Shown here piece after piece: positions 32,035 through 42,340 of a DNA stretch of 64,000 nucleotides. The notes beneath the pieces are model-generated. The model saw only the letters and a program-made list of their open reading frames with translations. It made no database searches and was not told the origin of the DNA. The stretch spans positions 20,467,491 to 20,531,490 of the forward strand of contig OY743190.1 of NCBI GenBank assembly GCA_963555705.1, in the 5' to 3' direction. A program made the position numbers and the translations under genes. Position 1 is the first letter of the stretch, and each line of letters starts with the position of its first letter. Source of the stretch: Ligustrum vulgare. Lineage: Eukaryota > Streptophyta > Magnoliopsida > Lamiales > Oleaceae.

Positions 32035-32696
32035 AATCTGTATTCTCTATCTATTGTCTTTTTTTTTTTCATTCTTAGTTCAAAATTTTCTTTCATCAAA
32101 CCAATCCAGAAACAGTTAGCAGAAGGTATGAGTAACTAAACTTCACATAGATATATATTAAGCTATAAAATAGTTAGTAATACTCTATTTATTTATGAGT
32201 CCATAAGTTCATTCTTTATAAAACTTTTGTTAAAAGAGTACATCCAGAGGTAGGAAACGAAACTGGATTGTGCTGAACCTCTTTGAAGTGTTTGTTTAAG
32301 TGTTAAACAGAAAGTTTTGGAGTAAGTCTTTCGAGCATCCTTTAATGCGTAAGTCTTTTGAGCAGCAACGATCTTCTATGAAGATGTGTTTAATACTTAG
32401 ATAAATAATTGAAGAGTATTTGGTCAAAAATCTTTTAAAATCAGATTTACAAAGAAGCGTGATGGACCCATAGATAGAAAGAAGTATTATTGATTATTTA
32501 TGGTGGATTATATATCGTCTTTTTTATTGATATTATCCAAGTACTGTTATCATAGTTTTAAATTTATCATTTTGCTTATGATATATCTTACATGTTTTTA
32601 CATATGTTGAAAATTTGTTTTTACTATTCTTAGAATTAACTATTGGAAGAGGATTTGAATTAATAGCTTAAATTTAAATATTTAGTTTTATAATTT
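32035..32696 (+). other. Viral RNA leader
   Basis: About 660 bases without a long ORF between the poly(A) signal and the first small ORF. It has several short ATG-starting frames, as expected for a structured caulimovirid leader. No single long hairpin could be proved by eye. Confidence 0.5.
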
Positions 32697-33033
32697 ATGA
32701 ATTCAGAACATTTAATAGAATTAAATCCTTCAGAAGTAAACGACTTTAAGTATTTAAGAGAAGAAACAATTAAACAATTAGAAATTATAAGAGAAGATTT
32801 AGGAAGATTTTATAACTTATTAGACTACGCAATAAAAGAACCCTCATTTACAGATTTTTCACAATTTACTAGAATTATAGTAAATAAAGGAAGAATAATT
32901 AGTGATCTAGAGAAAAAAAATTGAAGAATTAAATATAATTATTGAAGAAAAGAGTTTAACATATAATAGTATATATTACGCATTTTATGTAAACAATAAA
33001 TTTAGAGATATAGACATAACATCAGAAAATTAA
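32697..33033 (+). pseudogene. Small viral leader ORF (right end)
   Basis: ATG 32697 opens 75 codons (MNSEHLIELNPSEVND) with an acidic helical character. At the A-run 32914-32922 the frame shifts by one, after which a second open stretch reaches TAA at 33031. It may be badnavirus-ORF1-like in size and position (first ORF after the leader), but no family motif is visible. Viral sequence ends soon after, near 33060. Confidence 0.5.
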
Positions 33034-33060
33034 AAGAATTATAACTAGAAGGATAACATA

Positions 33061-33769
33061 GTAATTGAACATTCAAAATTTTTGTCTTTTAGCCGTTAGT
33101 AAAACTGTTAGTACATATAGCAAGGTCCATTTTGATACACCTAAAATAATGATAGCAATATTTTCTAAAGCATGTTTTTGACAACTTTCCAACAAAAAAG
33201 AAGGCAAAAGTGATATCCCAAATCTTACATGGAGAAATTGAATGCTCGGAAAGAGTCCTATCCACCACTCAAGCATTTGTGACGAAACTTTCATGATTTG
33301 TGTCGATGAAAGAAACTGATAAACTATACAATCTTTTCACTAGAGTAGCAAAAATTATCAGTTGAATTATGAGTAAGTCTAAAAGAAATCTTCGCTGCGA
33401 CTTGGTATTAAATTACCATTGTTAAGGTCAAATGAAGGGGATGTGATCATAAGGTAATGATATTCTCACCTAATGAAAATATTGAGATTTCGTTCACTGG
33501 AGCATCTCACAACAAATTAACCAAACATAATGTCGTTAAATTTATTTTAAATAAGTTCACAAAATTATTTATTCATCAGACAAATTACTTTACAATACAC
33601 CACAACATAGCAATAGAAGCCAAACAGAGCTTAAAAATCTTCACATGATTACCATGTTTTCTGTAATAGCAACACAATAAGCATCAAATAATCATCTCTT
33701 TGTGTTCTCATTGGATGGAAAAAGCAATTCTGACATAGAAACAAACCTCTTCAATTTTTTCCACCTTTG
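33061..33769. other. No gene seen; 3' flank of the receptor kinase
   Basis: AT-rich DNA between the viral segment and the end of the receptor-kinase pseudogene. No motif recognised in the open stretch on the minus strand at 33073-33294. Confidence 0.4.
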
Positions 33770-35283
33770 TTATGCTCTAACAAGAGATTCAGTTTTAATC
33801 CTATTAAGCCTTGTTAGAACGTCTTTCATATTGGGCCTCTCCACAGACGAATCAGCTGTGTATTCTAGCACTAGTCCCATTACCGACTTGAAGCAACTCT
33901 CTTCGGCTCTAATATTGTTGTCAATTGCATTTACTAGATGCACAGCCACTATATTCAATATTGCATCCGGAAATGATTCAGACGCCGATCTCCTCATGGT
34001 AAACTATCCAACAAACATATTATCTGTTGGCTTCATCTTAGTAAATGTTTCCATCAGCATAATTCCATAGCTATAAACATCCGCCATAGGAGATATTAAT
34101 CCAGTCGATCCATACTCTACAAAATTAAGAAGTGAATTTTTAAATGAAATACATTTATTTTTTTATATTAACATTTATGAATAATTATATCTATAACATT
34201 TTTCTAAATATAAACAGAACCATTTACCTGGTGCCATATATCCAATGGTGCCCAAAGTCTTGGACATCAAAATTCTTTGGTCTTCTCTGAAAAGCTTCAC
34301 AGTGTCAAAGTCTGCAACATGGGAAACCATATCTTCATCTAAAAGTACATTGTTAGCCTTCGAATCACAATGGAAAATTGGAAAGTTATATTCGTGATGT
34401 AGATACTATAGTGCACAAGCCACACCTATCATTATTTCCAATCTCCAAGCTATATTCAGGAAATAGTTTCCATTTGGTAAGGTTTCCATTCGGCATATAT
34501 TCCAACACCAATGCTTTAAGATCAAGGTTAGAGCAACTGGTAATTACATTGATAAAATTTATTTGATGAATGTTGCAGAGTATTTGGCACTCCGTGTGAA
34601 AACTCCTATTTGCACATTCAGAATCTAGATTAAAAACCTTAATAGCAGCGATCATGCCGTCTAAAAATACTCCCTTGTACACTGAACCAATATTACCTTT
34701 GCTAGTCAAATTTTCTTCAACAAATTTATTGGTAGCATTTAGAGCTTCATAATATGAAATCCTTCTAATGGTAGTGGGGGAAGTAGACTAAGTTGGAAGA
34801 AGTGTATTTCTGCTACAACATCTAATTAAATAAAATGCAGTAATTTCCAGACGCAATACCACAACAATTGATGGTAAAATGTAGTTCAAAACTATGGTCT
34901 TGCTAGATAATCTATCTCTATTATCTTTGCATGGCATGACCTTGAAGTGAGATGCTCCACACAATTCTTTATTGTCTATGGAAAAATCTGGTGTTAAGTT
35001 CTTAAAAGACCCTCACTTGGTATTTCACCACTAAGTTCGTTGAAGGAAACATTAAAATACAAAAGATCCTGGAGTTTCTCCAATGACTTTGGGATAACTC
35101 CATAGAGATTGTTCTTTAATTGATCCAGCTCTGGCATTGAAATCAAATTACCGAAAGACTCAACTATAGGACCGCGCAATCGATTGTCAAAGATTTCTAC
35201 AATATCCGAACTCATAAGTTGCCCAATAGTGCTTGGAATCTCTCCTAAGAATTGATTTTCTGATAGATATAATTCCCTCATGC
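33770..35283 (-). pseudogene. LRR receptor-like kinase (subfamily XII type), 3' part
   Basis: Minus-strand exon 1 (35283 to 34228) has leucine-rich repeats (LYLSENQFLGEIPSTIGQL, FNVSFNELSGEIPSEG), a juxtamembrane hydrophobic segment, and the kinase N-lobe (GNIGSVYKGVFLDG, AAIKVFNL with the lysine kept). It then has HCDSKANNVLLDED and GTIGYMAP. A non-RD kinase signature (no R before D) is typical of the EFR/FLS2/Xa21 group. The intron 34117-34227 has GTAAAT..TTTGTAG borders. Exon 2 (34116-33770) encodes [20 protein letters not shown] to the C-terminus, with an in-frame TAG near 34000. Other stops lie near 34420 and 34790. The 5' part is cut at 35283 by an LTR element; more LRR sequence is at 40945-41230. 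Confidence 0.85.
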
Positions 35284-35345
35284 TTCTTGTTATGACTGTA
35301 CGTAAATGGACCTGACTTGTAATTTGATGAGGACCCTTGTAGGGT

Positions 35346-35927
35346 ATGTTGGTTGTCAACAAAACTTCAGGCTGAACCAATTGTTGCCTCTGAAGTGTCG
35401 TATTGTTCGAAGCTCCTCGTTCCTCGACTGCCAATGCCGAACTGATCCTGTCTGAAAGCTATGCTCCGGACTAATGATGAGAACCGTAACTATGTCAGAG
35501 AGATGTGACCTTTCTGCAAGTTGGGGCTTAATATGACAACTCCTTTATAAGGATGTAACTCTTACTTCCCTAAAATAGCCGATAATGATTATAACTAGAG
35601 AAATGATTTTCCCCATAAAGGACTGAGAACATAACACATGTAAAGCATGACATGTATCAATATCTAGGACCGTTATTTTCCTTATAAAACTCAATATACA
35701 AATCTCACTCCGTTTTCTCTCTTTTAACCGCTTACATTTCCTGCACCCAAATTATATATTTACTTGAAATGAGTACTGACTTAAGCATCGGAGTACAAAC
35801 GGGAGCGACCTCGACCTCCCTTTGCATACTAACTGTTTGTCCTAGTGAGCAGGAAGTCCATGTGTTCAAAGGGAGGAGCTGAGACGTGTTGATCAAATAT
35901 CCCACCAGATTATTGGTCAACACTTTG
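35346..35927 (+). repeat. LTR of the non-autonomous element (left end approximate)
   Basis: Probably begins TGTTGGTTGTCAACA at 35346 (or a little upstream, up to 35284) and ends TTGGTCAACA at 35927, directly before the primer site. CTTATAAAAC (35681 region) may be the TATA region. Only one copy is visible, so its left border is not proven. Confidence 0.6.
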
Positions 35928-36024
35928 GCGTTGTCTGTGGGAAACCACACTTCTAACCACGAATTCACGTGGTAAAAGACTACATTAAAACCTTGAACAA
36001 GAAGGAAGAACCATAAACTCCTAA

Positions 36025-36660
36025 AAAAGGGAACCCCTGAACAAGGGACTCCTGAAGAAGGAATCCCTGAAAAAAAAGGGACCCTTGAACAAGGGACTCC
36101 TGAAGAAGGAATCCCAAAAAAAAGGGACACCCTGAACAAGGGACTCCTGAAGAAGGAATCCCTAAAAAAGAGACCCCTGGACAAGGGACTCCTAAAGAAG
36201 GAATGTCTAAAAATGAACTACTTAAGGACTTTTCTGAGAGGACGAATTTCCCAAAAAAGGGAACCTTTATAAGAAAATTCTCCTAGGAGAATTCCATTTA
36301 ACTTGAATTTGTAGTGTCAAAATGACACACGGTCTCAAAAACCCTATATTTTTAAGCATCAGTTTAAGTGTTGAAATTACACAGGATTTCATAGATCCCA
36401 TATTATTAAGCCTCAGCTTGAGTGTTGAAATGACACAGGATCTCAAAGATCCCATATTATTAAGCCTCGCCTGGAGTATCGAAATGACACCCTAACATTA
36501 TTAAGCCTCAGGTTAAGTGTGGAAATGACAAAGGGCCTCAAAGACCCTATATCATTAAACCCCGGCTTGAGTGTTGATATGACACATGGTCTTAAAAGAC
36601 CTTATATAGTTAAGTCGTGGCTTAAGTGTTGAAACGGCGCATGGTCTCAAATACCCCTTA
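36025..36660. repeat. Two tandem-repeat blocks inside the LTR element
   Basis: Block 1 (36025-36210): about four copies of a roughly 48-bp unit containing GAACAAGGGACTCCTGAAGA. Block 2 (36300-36660): six or seven copies of a roughly 55-60 bp unit with TTGAGTGTTGAAATGACAC and TATTATTAAGCCTC, diverged from each other. Such blocks are common in non-coding parts of Tat/Ogre-like elements. Confidence 0.8.
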
Positions 36661-37575
36661 CCGTTGCAAATTAACTAACGAAACGGTTCAAACGATTTAA
36701 GCTCTCACTAGAAACCCGCCAAACAATCAAAATATACAGGTTTATTTAATCGTGAGTACGAAAAAGGGAATGGGTTTGTACAAAATTGCAATACTTCACT
36801 GCTTATTCAAAAAAGAAATAGGTATCTTGGTAGAAAGGTGACTAGATTCGGAAGCTCGCCCCTAAAGGAGTGTGAAAGCATGGAAATAATTGACTCCAAC
36901 TAGGGACTGCCTAACAAAAATAACTCCGAAGTAATTTGAATCGCTCGAATGAACCCTTCCCCCTTAAACAAGGGACCTCACAGAGGTAAAAAATCCACTC
37001 CGGAAAATGGTAAAACCAAGAGACTAATGTTTGCTTGATTTCAGGAAAGTCCTCCCCTCAACTTGAGAGCCCATACTAGGAACTCCAGGGAAAAAATGGG
37101 GAGAGCATTGCTGGACTACTGCCGAAGTAGTGATTGACCCAACAATCATAATTGTTGAAACTAAATAAACTAACATCCAAAGTACAACGGTTGAACCGGA
37201 CCATAATTATTGCAACGCACTAGTTCCACAAATCAATTTACATGCTGTAGAAACATTAATAAGGGATTGACTGGTGGACATAAATGTCTTAAACTAGTGG
37301 ACATAAATGTCTTAAACTTAGAACTGAGGGACTATCATATAAAGTTGCATTGCTTCATCATGAAAGAACATTATTACAGAAAATTCCGAGTTAAACTCAT
37401 TGTCTTATTTCTAGATTATTTTGAGTTGTTTGAGACGGGTAAAGATAAGCAGGGCAATCATCACAAGAGGTGAAATTTGTGAAAACACAAAAGATAGAAT
37501 GAAAGATTCACTTCATCCATTCAAAACATAAACAGTTATTATACAAAAGGTAAAGTATTTCAAAAATTCAAAAAA

Positions 37576-38405
37576 TTAGGGGGCATAAGCGTCTTTGGAA
37601 GAAGGGTCGTCAGTTGATCTCATAGAGGAGTTGTCTTCAGTGGCATCTTCTGGCTTTGGATAGAAGGCCTCGATCTTGGAAAGATCCATATATGGAAAGT
37701 CCTCTTTCACATCCCTTAAGGCCATCCCAGCGCCGATGTTACTGAAGACCCTCTGCATAACCTCATACTCTTCAGTGTTCTCGAAGGTATCTTTAAAATC
37801 TTGGACACCCTTTGCCACCCCTAGCCTCAATGCTCTGCTCCAAAAGCTTATACCTTTCCTCTACTTGAGCTCAGGCCTCCTTATCTCCTTGCCTAGCTAA
37901 TATCTCCTCTTCTTGCTCTGTAGTGAGTTCAACCACCTTATCGGTGAGCTTGCCCTTCACAGTGTTGGCTTCGACAAGAGCATTGGCAGTCACAGCCTGA
38001 GCTTGGAAAGCATTATCATACTTCTTACAGAAATTAGCCACATCAGGCTTTGCAGAATTGAGGTCCTTCTTCAGCTTCTCATTTTCAGCCCTCAGGGCCT
38101 CTGAGTGCTTCGCTCATCTTGAAGGGACCTCTGGGCCGAGACTAAACAGTCGTTTAGAGCTCTGATCTCTTTTACCATGTTGTCAGTATTGCGTATGGCC
38201 ACTTTAGCACTTCCTTCCCTTTGCTCAAGTTCTCAGACGAACGACTCTGTCTCCTCAATAAAAGCCAAAGTTCGGATGCTCATCGCCTTAATAGCTTCCA
38301 ACTGCTGACTTTGTGAGCTCCTGGAAGAAAAACCCTCCCACACATCAGACCAGAAACAGTTCATCAAAATAGCAGCTTTCGCGAAGAACTCCGGAAGGGC
38401 AACTA
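37576..38405 (-). pseudogene. Antisense ORF, gypsy-type transposon-associated coiled-coil protein
   Basis: Minus-strand translation begins (interrupted) PEFFAKAAILMNCFWSDVW, then a long coiled-coil stretch with stops, and an open end (37576-37830, KGVQDFKDTFENTEEYEVMQ, ending DPSSKDAYAP). This resembles the putative gypsy-type transposon ORF found on the opposite strand of some plant LTR elements. Role unknown. It is opposite to the LTR/primer orientation and broken by frameshifts. Its N-terminus is cut at 38412 by the next element. Confidence 0.6.
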
Positions 38406-38411
38406 TAAAAT

Positions 38412-39757
38412 TGTAGTCATCGAGATTTTTTGTGACTTATTTAAATAAATATTTTATTTTTAAATCGTGTCGTTACGATTTTGCCCATTTATTTATTTAT
38501 TTATTTTAAACACATGAGCGTCTAGCCAATGAAGTGAAGTTAAATTTAATCTTAGTCCAATTTCAAATTTTATTTAATGATGTCCCAAGTCATTTTATTT
38601 TTATTTTAAGGTCCAATTTTTAATAAGTTAAATTCAAATTTATTTTTAGATCGAAACTATGTTAACCCAATCCCACTTCTTAGGCCCAAGTGGTATTATC
38701 CATCATTCAAGGCAATCAATAAATTTCTTGGCCCAACCAATTCAACGGATTTCCTTACACAACCGATACTCACTTCCATAATTCTCCCAATTTTCCCTAA
38801 TCAAAGATTTACCCTAACCTACCAAAGATAAACCATCAACCAATATATATTTCCCCACTCCCAGTCGTTCACAAACCACACCGAACTGAACCATCGTATA
38901 TTCTCTAGGTAAGCACTCGACACCCACATTCCATCTCAAATCAAGCCAATTTCCGAACTCCAAAATCTGCCTAAGCTTCAAAACACTGGAAACCACCAAC
39001 ATCTGACCACCACTATCGTTCAACCAAACCACAGCTCCCCTATTGCCCAACCAATCTGACCACTATCACGTTGATTCTGTCCAAACCATCACACAACCAC
39101 CACCACCGTCATCATTTCATTACACAAAAAAAAATTGAATCCACTATCGCAACCCAATCTGAAAACCAAAACCAGCTCGAACCTCCATGGCCGAATTGAA
39201 CTCCAAGCAGCACCTTCCAAATCGCCATGGCCATTATCCAACTGCAGAACATCACAAACACCACAAGCTCAATCATACCATCGAACCTCCAAACCCGTCC
39301 ATAACCAGCTACCTCAATCGAACCTCTGTCACCGACATCAATCAGCCCACAATCTGTAAAAGCGTAAGCATAACGCAGTGATCAAACCAAGCACAAATTT
39401 CAGACATCAAACACATCACCACCACCCTTCACCATCGAAAACACCACACCCACCGCCATCTACTTCCAAACTCCAAAATCCCAAACTTCAACCCAAAACA
39501 AACCAAAAACCTAGAATCAAACTAAGCCCATCACTTACCTCAACCACCAGCGGTTTCTTCTTAGGAGAATCGCAGGTCCACAAATCCGAAATTTATGCCT
39601 CAGTTCTTTTTCTGTTCTTCGCACCCAAATCCACCTAAACCACAGACCCATGCATACATACTACCCCTCCCCCCCGCCTCACGCCGTTGGTGCCATCGCC
39701 GAAAGAACCGTTAGAGGGCTAAAATCAGTTGGGGGCGAAGCCCTGTTGCCTCCCACA

Positions 39758-39817
<60 letters not shown>

Positions 39818-40290
39818 CTCGTTTGGGAAAGAGAAAAGAGATTTTGTTATTTAAATTTTGATTTTTGATAAATTGTCCCTTTAACCCCTAGTTTTAAAAA
39901 TTTGTTATTTCAGTCCCTCAAGTTTCAAAAAAATTTAATTCGGTTCCTATAGTTTTAAAATAATTTATTCCAGTTCCAAGATTATATTCCAGCCTAAAGA
40001 TTTCTGTGTCTTATGAATCAGTCCTTTCATTTTAAAACCTCTTTAATTCAGTCCCTAATTCCAAAATTTCGTATTTGCACTAACAGTCCCTAACTTTTCC
40101 CATTTTCACAATTTAGTCCCTAAAGTTCTTAAAACTCTATTTTCTTTTACACAAATCTACTTTTAAATCTTTCTTTATCCAAAAGTCTAATATTAGTCAT
40201 TTATTTATAGGGCTAGACGAGGCTCGAAAGAATTAGAAAGTTTTATTCCGTTTGCTCAATACTCGAGAAATAAGGTAGACTCTTATTTAC
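38412..40290. mobile_element. Diverged TGTAAC-type element (partial)
   Basis: Starts TGTAGTCATCGAGATTTT, like TGTAACGACCGAGAATTTT at 18806, and shares later features: a C- and A-rich middle (38800-39640), repeated CAGTCCCTAA words (39900-40110), and GGGCTAGACGAGGCTCG (40207; compare GGCTAGACGAAGTCGCG at 20184). The expected GGGGCGTTACA end is missing, so the right border is uncertain. It also holds a (TC)n tract. Confidence 0.6.
39758..39812. repeat. (TC)n microsatellite
   Basis: About 26 uninterrupted TC dinucleotides inside the diverged TGTAAC-type element. Confidence 0.95.
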
Positions 40291-40944
40291 AAATTTATGT
40301 TTTTCAAAAGTGCGCATCAATGATTATTTGGATTATAAGTTTAACATGTATGATTGTGTTCATGAGAATTACTTGCTTTCTAAGCATGAGACTATGTTAC
40401 GAAAAGTATATTTTTCGTGTATAAATAATATTCTATCGAGCTTGATTTCTAAGGATCATGAAGATAAATCTTGTTGGGGATCAAAGTTTGTACGGAAAGA
40501 CTTTAACCTCCGTTGATGAGATTTTGAAGCTCCCTACCTCGACCAAGAAATAAAACTAGGAAGAAGAAGAAGATCCCCAAAAAATTCCCATTTCTCTCTC
40601 CTTCTATATTATTTATAAAAATTGTATCTACACATTAAGTCCCTAATCTAATAATTACATATTGGTTCGATCTCTACTAGTTATGAGCAATTTCACCCAT
40701 ATCTTTACATAATTATTGAAATGGCCTTTGAATTTACATTTAGTAGCTTTGACCTTTAGTTTGACAACTTATAAGTCTGTTGACAGTAAACTGGATGACT
40801 CTTGACCTTAATTATGAGGGTGTAACACTTGTCAATCCATTTAAATATAAGGAATTTGAAATATCAAATATTGTTAAACTAACATGAATTCAATTCAATG
40901 AGATAAAAGAAGTACAAAGTAATATGTAGTCAATAATTAAGTAC
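40291..40944. other. Unassigned sequence between TE and LRR fragment
   Basis: AT-rich. TGTTGGGGATCAAAG at 40470 and GGGTGTAACA at 40830 could be ends of a small TG..CA element, but no target duplication matches. No coding domain. Confidence 0.3.
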
Positions 40945-41230
40945 CTATGAAGTTATTGCGCCCGAAATCCAATTCTTGAACTACTGATAAGTTTCCAATT
41001 TCATTCGGAATACTTCCTGTGAATTCAGTTATAATGTTAAGATTTAGAAGTGCATGATACTACAATAGTCTTGGATGTATCTCTCCATGAATTAATAAGA
41101 ACGAAAGCTACAATTGACATTGCATGATAAAAGTTATTACTATGAACTGTGGATCATTCACACCTAACGAAGGAAGAAAAATTTCAAGATTATCTATATC
41201 ATCATCAAGTGAAATTGAATATTGTATTTT
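40945..41230 (-). pseudogene. LRR fragment, probable 5' part of the split receptor kinase
   Basis: Minus-strand translation gives FTGSIPNEIGNLSVVQELDF then GRNNFIG, one to two leucine-rich repeats of the receptor-kinase XII type, preceded by degenerate sequence with stops. Same strand and same repeat type as 33770-35283, so it is most simply the upstream piece of that gene, separated by about 5.6 kb of LTR-element DNA. Confidence 0.6.
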
Positions 41231-42340
41231 ATTTATTTATTTATTGTTTAATTAAGGGCATGTGTTGATATCTAATTCTTTATATCATGTTTCTAAAAGA
41301 CGCGAGTCATGACAAAGAGGCAAGGTCAAAACTCAAGCTTTATGAGCCTACATGTGCATTGGCTAAGCCTATAAGCATAAAAAGGTGTTTTCAAATTTTT
41401 AATATTATTTAATGCTTCTAGAATCATTACATCTATGTAATTATATCATCCTAGTCATTGCAATTAATGTAAGGTATCAAAAAAACTAATCTTAAGTTCT
41501 ACAAGCACGGGTGTAGAAAAGTGAGACAAGTCTCTTTCCTTATTTATTTGAGCAAAAACGTGTTACAAATTTGTGCCTTAGAATACACTCAAACCCTTGT
41601 GCCTCTCCTTATAGATCCTTCGGTTGCTCTCTCTCACCTCTTGAGTATTACTCTCTAACCCTCTATTCTTTGTGAATATTGCAATACAATCAAAGCCGTA
41701 ATCCACATTTGTGGAGATTCAACGAAAAGTAGCCAGAGGTTGGGCAAACTCGGGCCTTAGGGAAAAAATCCTGGTGTTCATTATCTTTATATTCTGTATT
41801 AATTGTTTCTGCTTTGTTTCTTGTATTATTGCAAACCCTAAAAGTTAAACCAGTAGTATCAAAGCCTATATGGGGTTCTCTTGTTCAGATCTGGGGTTTT
41901 TGGTCTTCTGGGTTAATTGCTATTGCTAAAGCAGTTGCATCTAATGAACACTTGGTGTTCGCTCGGTGAAATATAAAACCCTTCTGTCATTTTTTGCATT
42001 TTATTCATATTTGTTTCTTCTGTGTGCGGATTATGTATACTTCGTGTATTTATAGTAAAGATTATGAACTACATGTAAATTTTGATATTACCATATGACC
42101 TACTTATTCAATTGATACCCTTGACTTGAGAACAAGAGTCTCATGGAAACCTGGGGTATTTTCGATAGTGTATATATGTGAATTAGAATATTCAACATGC
42201 ACATCTGTGAGTTTGAATTGGATTTCTATCTATATTCTCCAATTTGTCGAAGTTGCATATTCTATGTTAATTATACCCTATTGTGCTTTACTTGTACTCC
42301 TCCGCTTTTCTTAATTCTTTGTGTGATCGTTTGTGATAAC

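Larger units (their letters stand above)
23577..33060 (+). mobile_element. Endogenous pararetrovirus (Caulimoviridae), near full length
   Basis: A plus-strand, A-rich viral block with all caulimovirid hallmarks: tRNA-Met primer site, coat protein with zinc knuckle, 30K-type movement protein, aspartic protease, RT, RNase H, a downstream ORF, then promoter and poly(A) signal. Without the nested CACTA element it is about 8.1 kb, the size of a complete genome. The linear order is permuted: the genome is opened between two small leader ORFs (one at the right end, 32697-33033; one at the left end, 23583-23849). Coat before movement domain followed by a separate RT ORF recalls cavemo- and solendoviruses. 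Premature stops, frame changes and the insertion disable it. There is no integrase, so it entered as a passive integration. Confidence 0.9.
35284..40944 (+). mobile_element. Non-autonomous LTR element inserted in the receptor-kinase gene
   Basis: A 5' LTR ends GGTCAACA at 35927, followed by TTTGGCGTTGTCTGTGGGAA (35930-35949), a near-standard gypsy primer site (TTTGGCGCCGTCTGTGGGAA type). No gag-pol follows. Instead there are tandem repeats (36025-36660), non-coding DNA, and an antisense ORF (37576-38405) of the kind found in some large plant LTR elements. A TGTAAC-type element sits at 38412. No 3' LTR was found, and the right end is set only by the reappearance of LRR sequence. Confidence 0.65.

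Noticed and set aside
23577..33060. A functional, inducible endogenous virus
   Set aside because: At least seven premature stops, frame changes in the small ORFs and the last ORF, and a 1.4 kb insertion in the polymerase ORF make this copy non-functional.
39135..39868. Several overlapping proline/threonine-rich ORFs
   Set aside because: C- and A-rich low-complexity DNA of the diverged TGTAAC-type element. No start context, no domains, and the last ORF reads through a (TC)n microsatellite.
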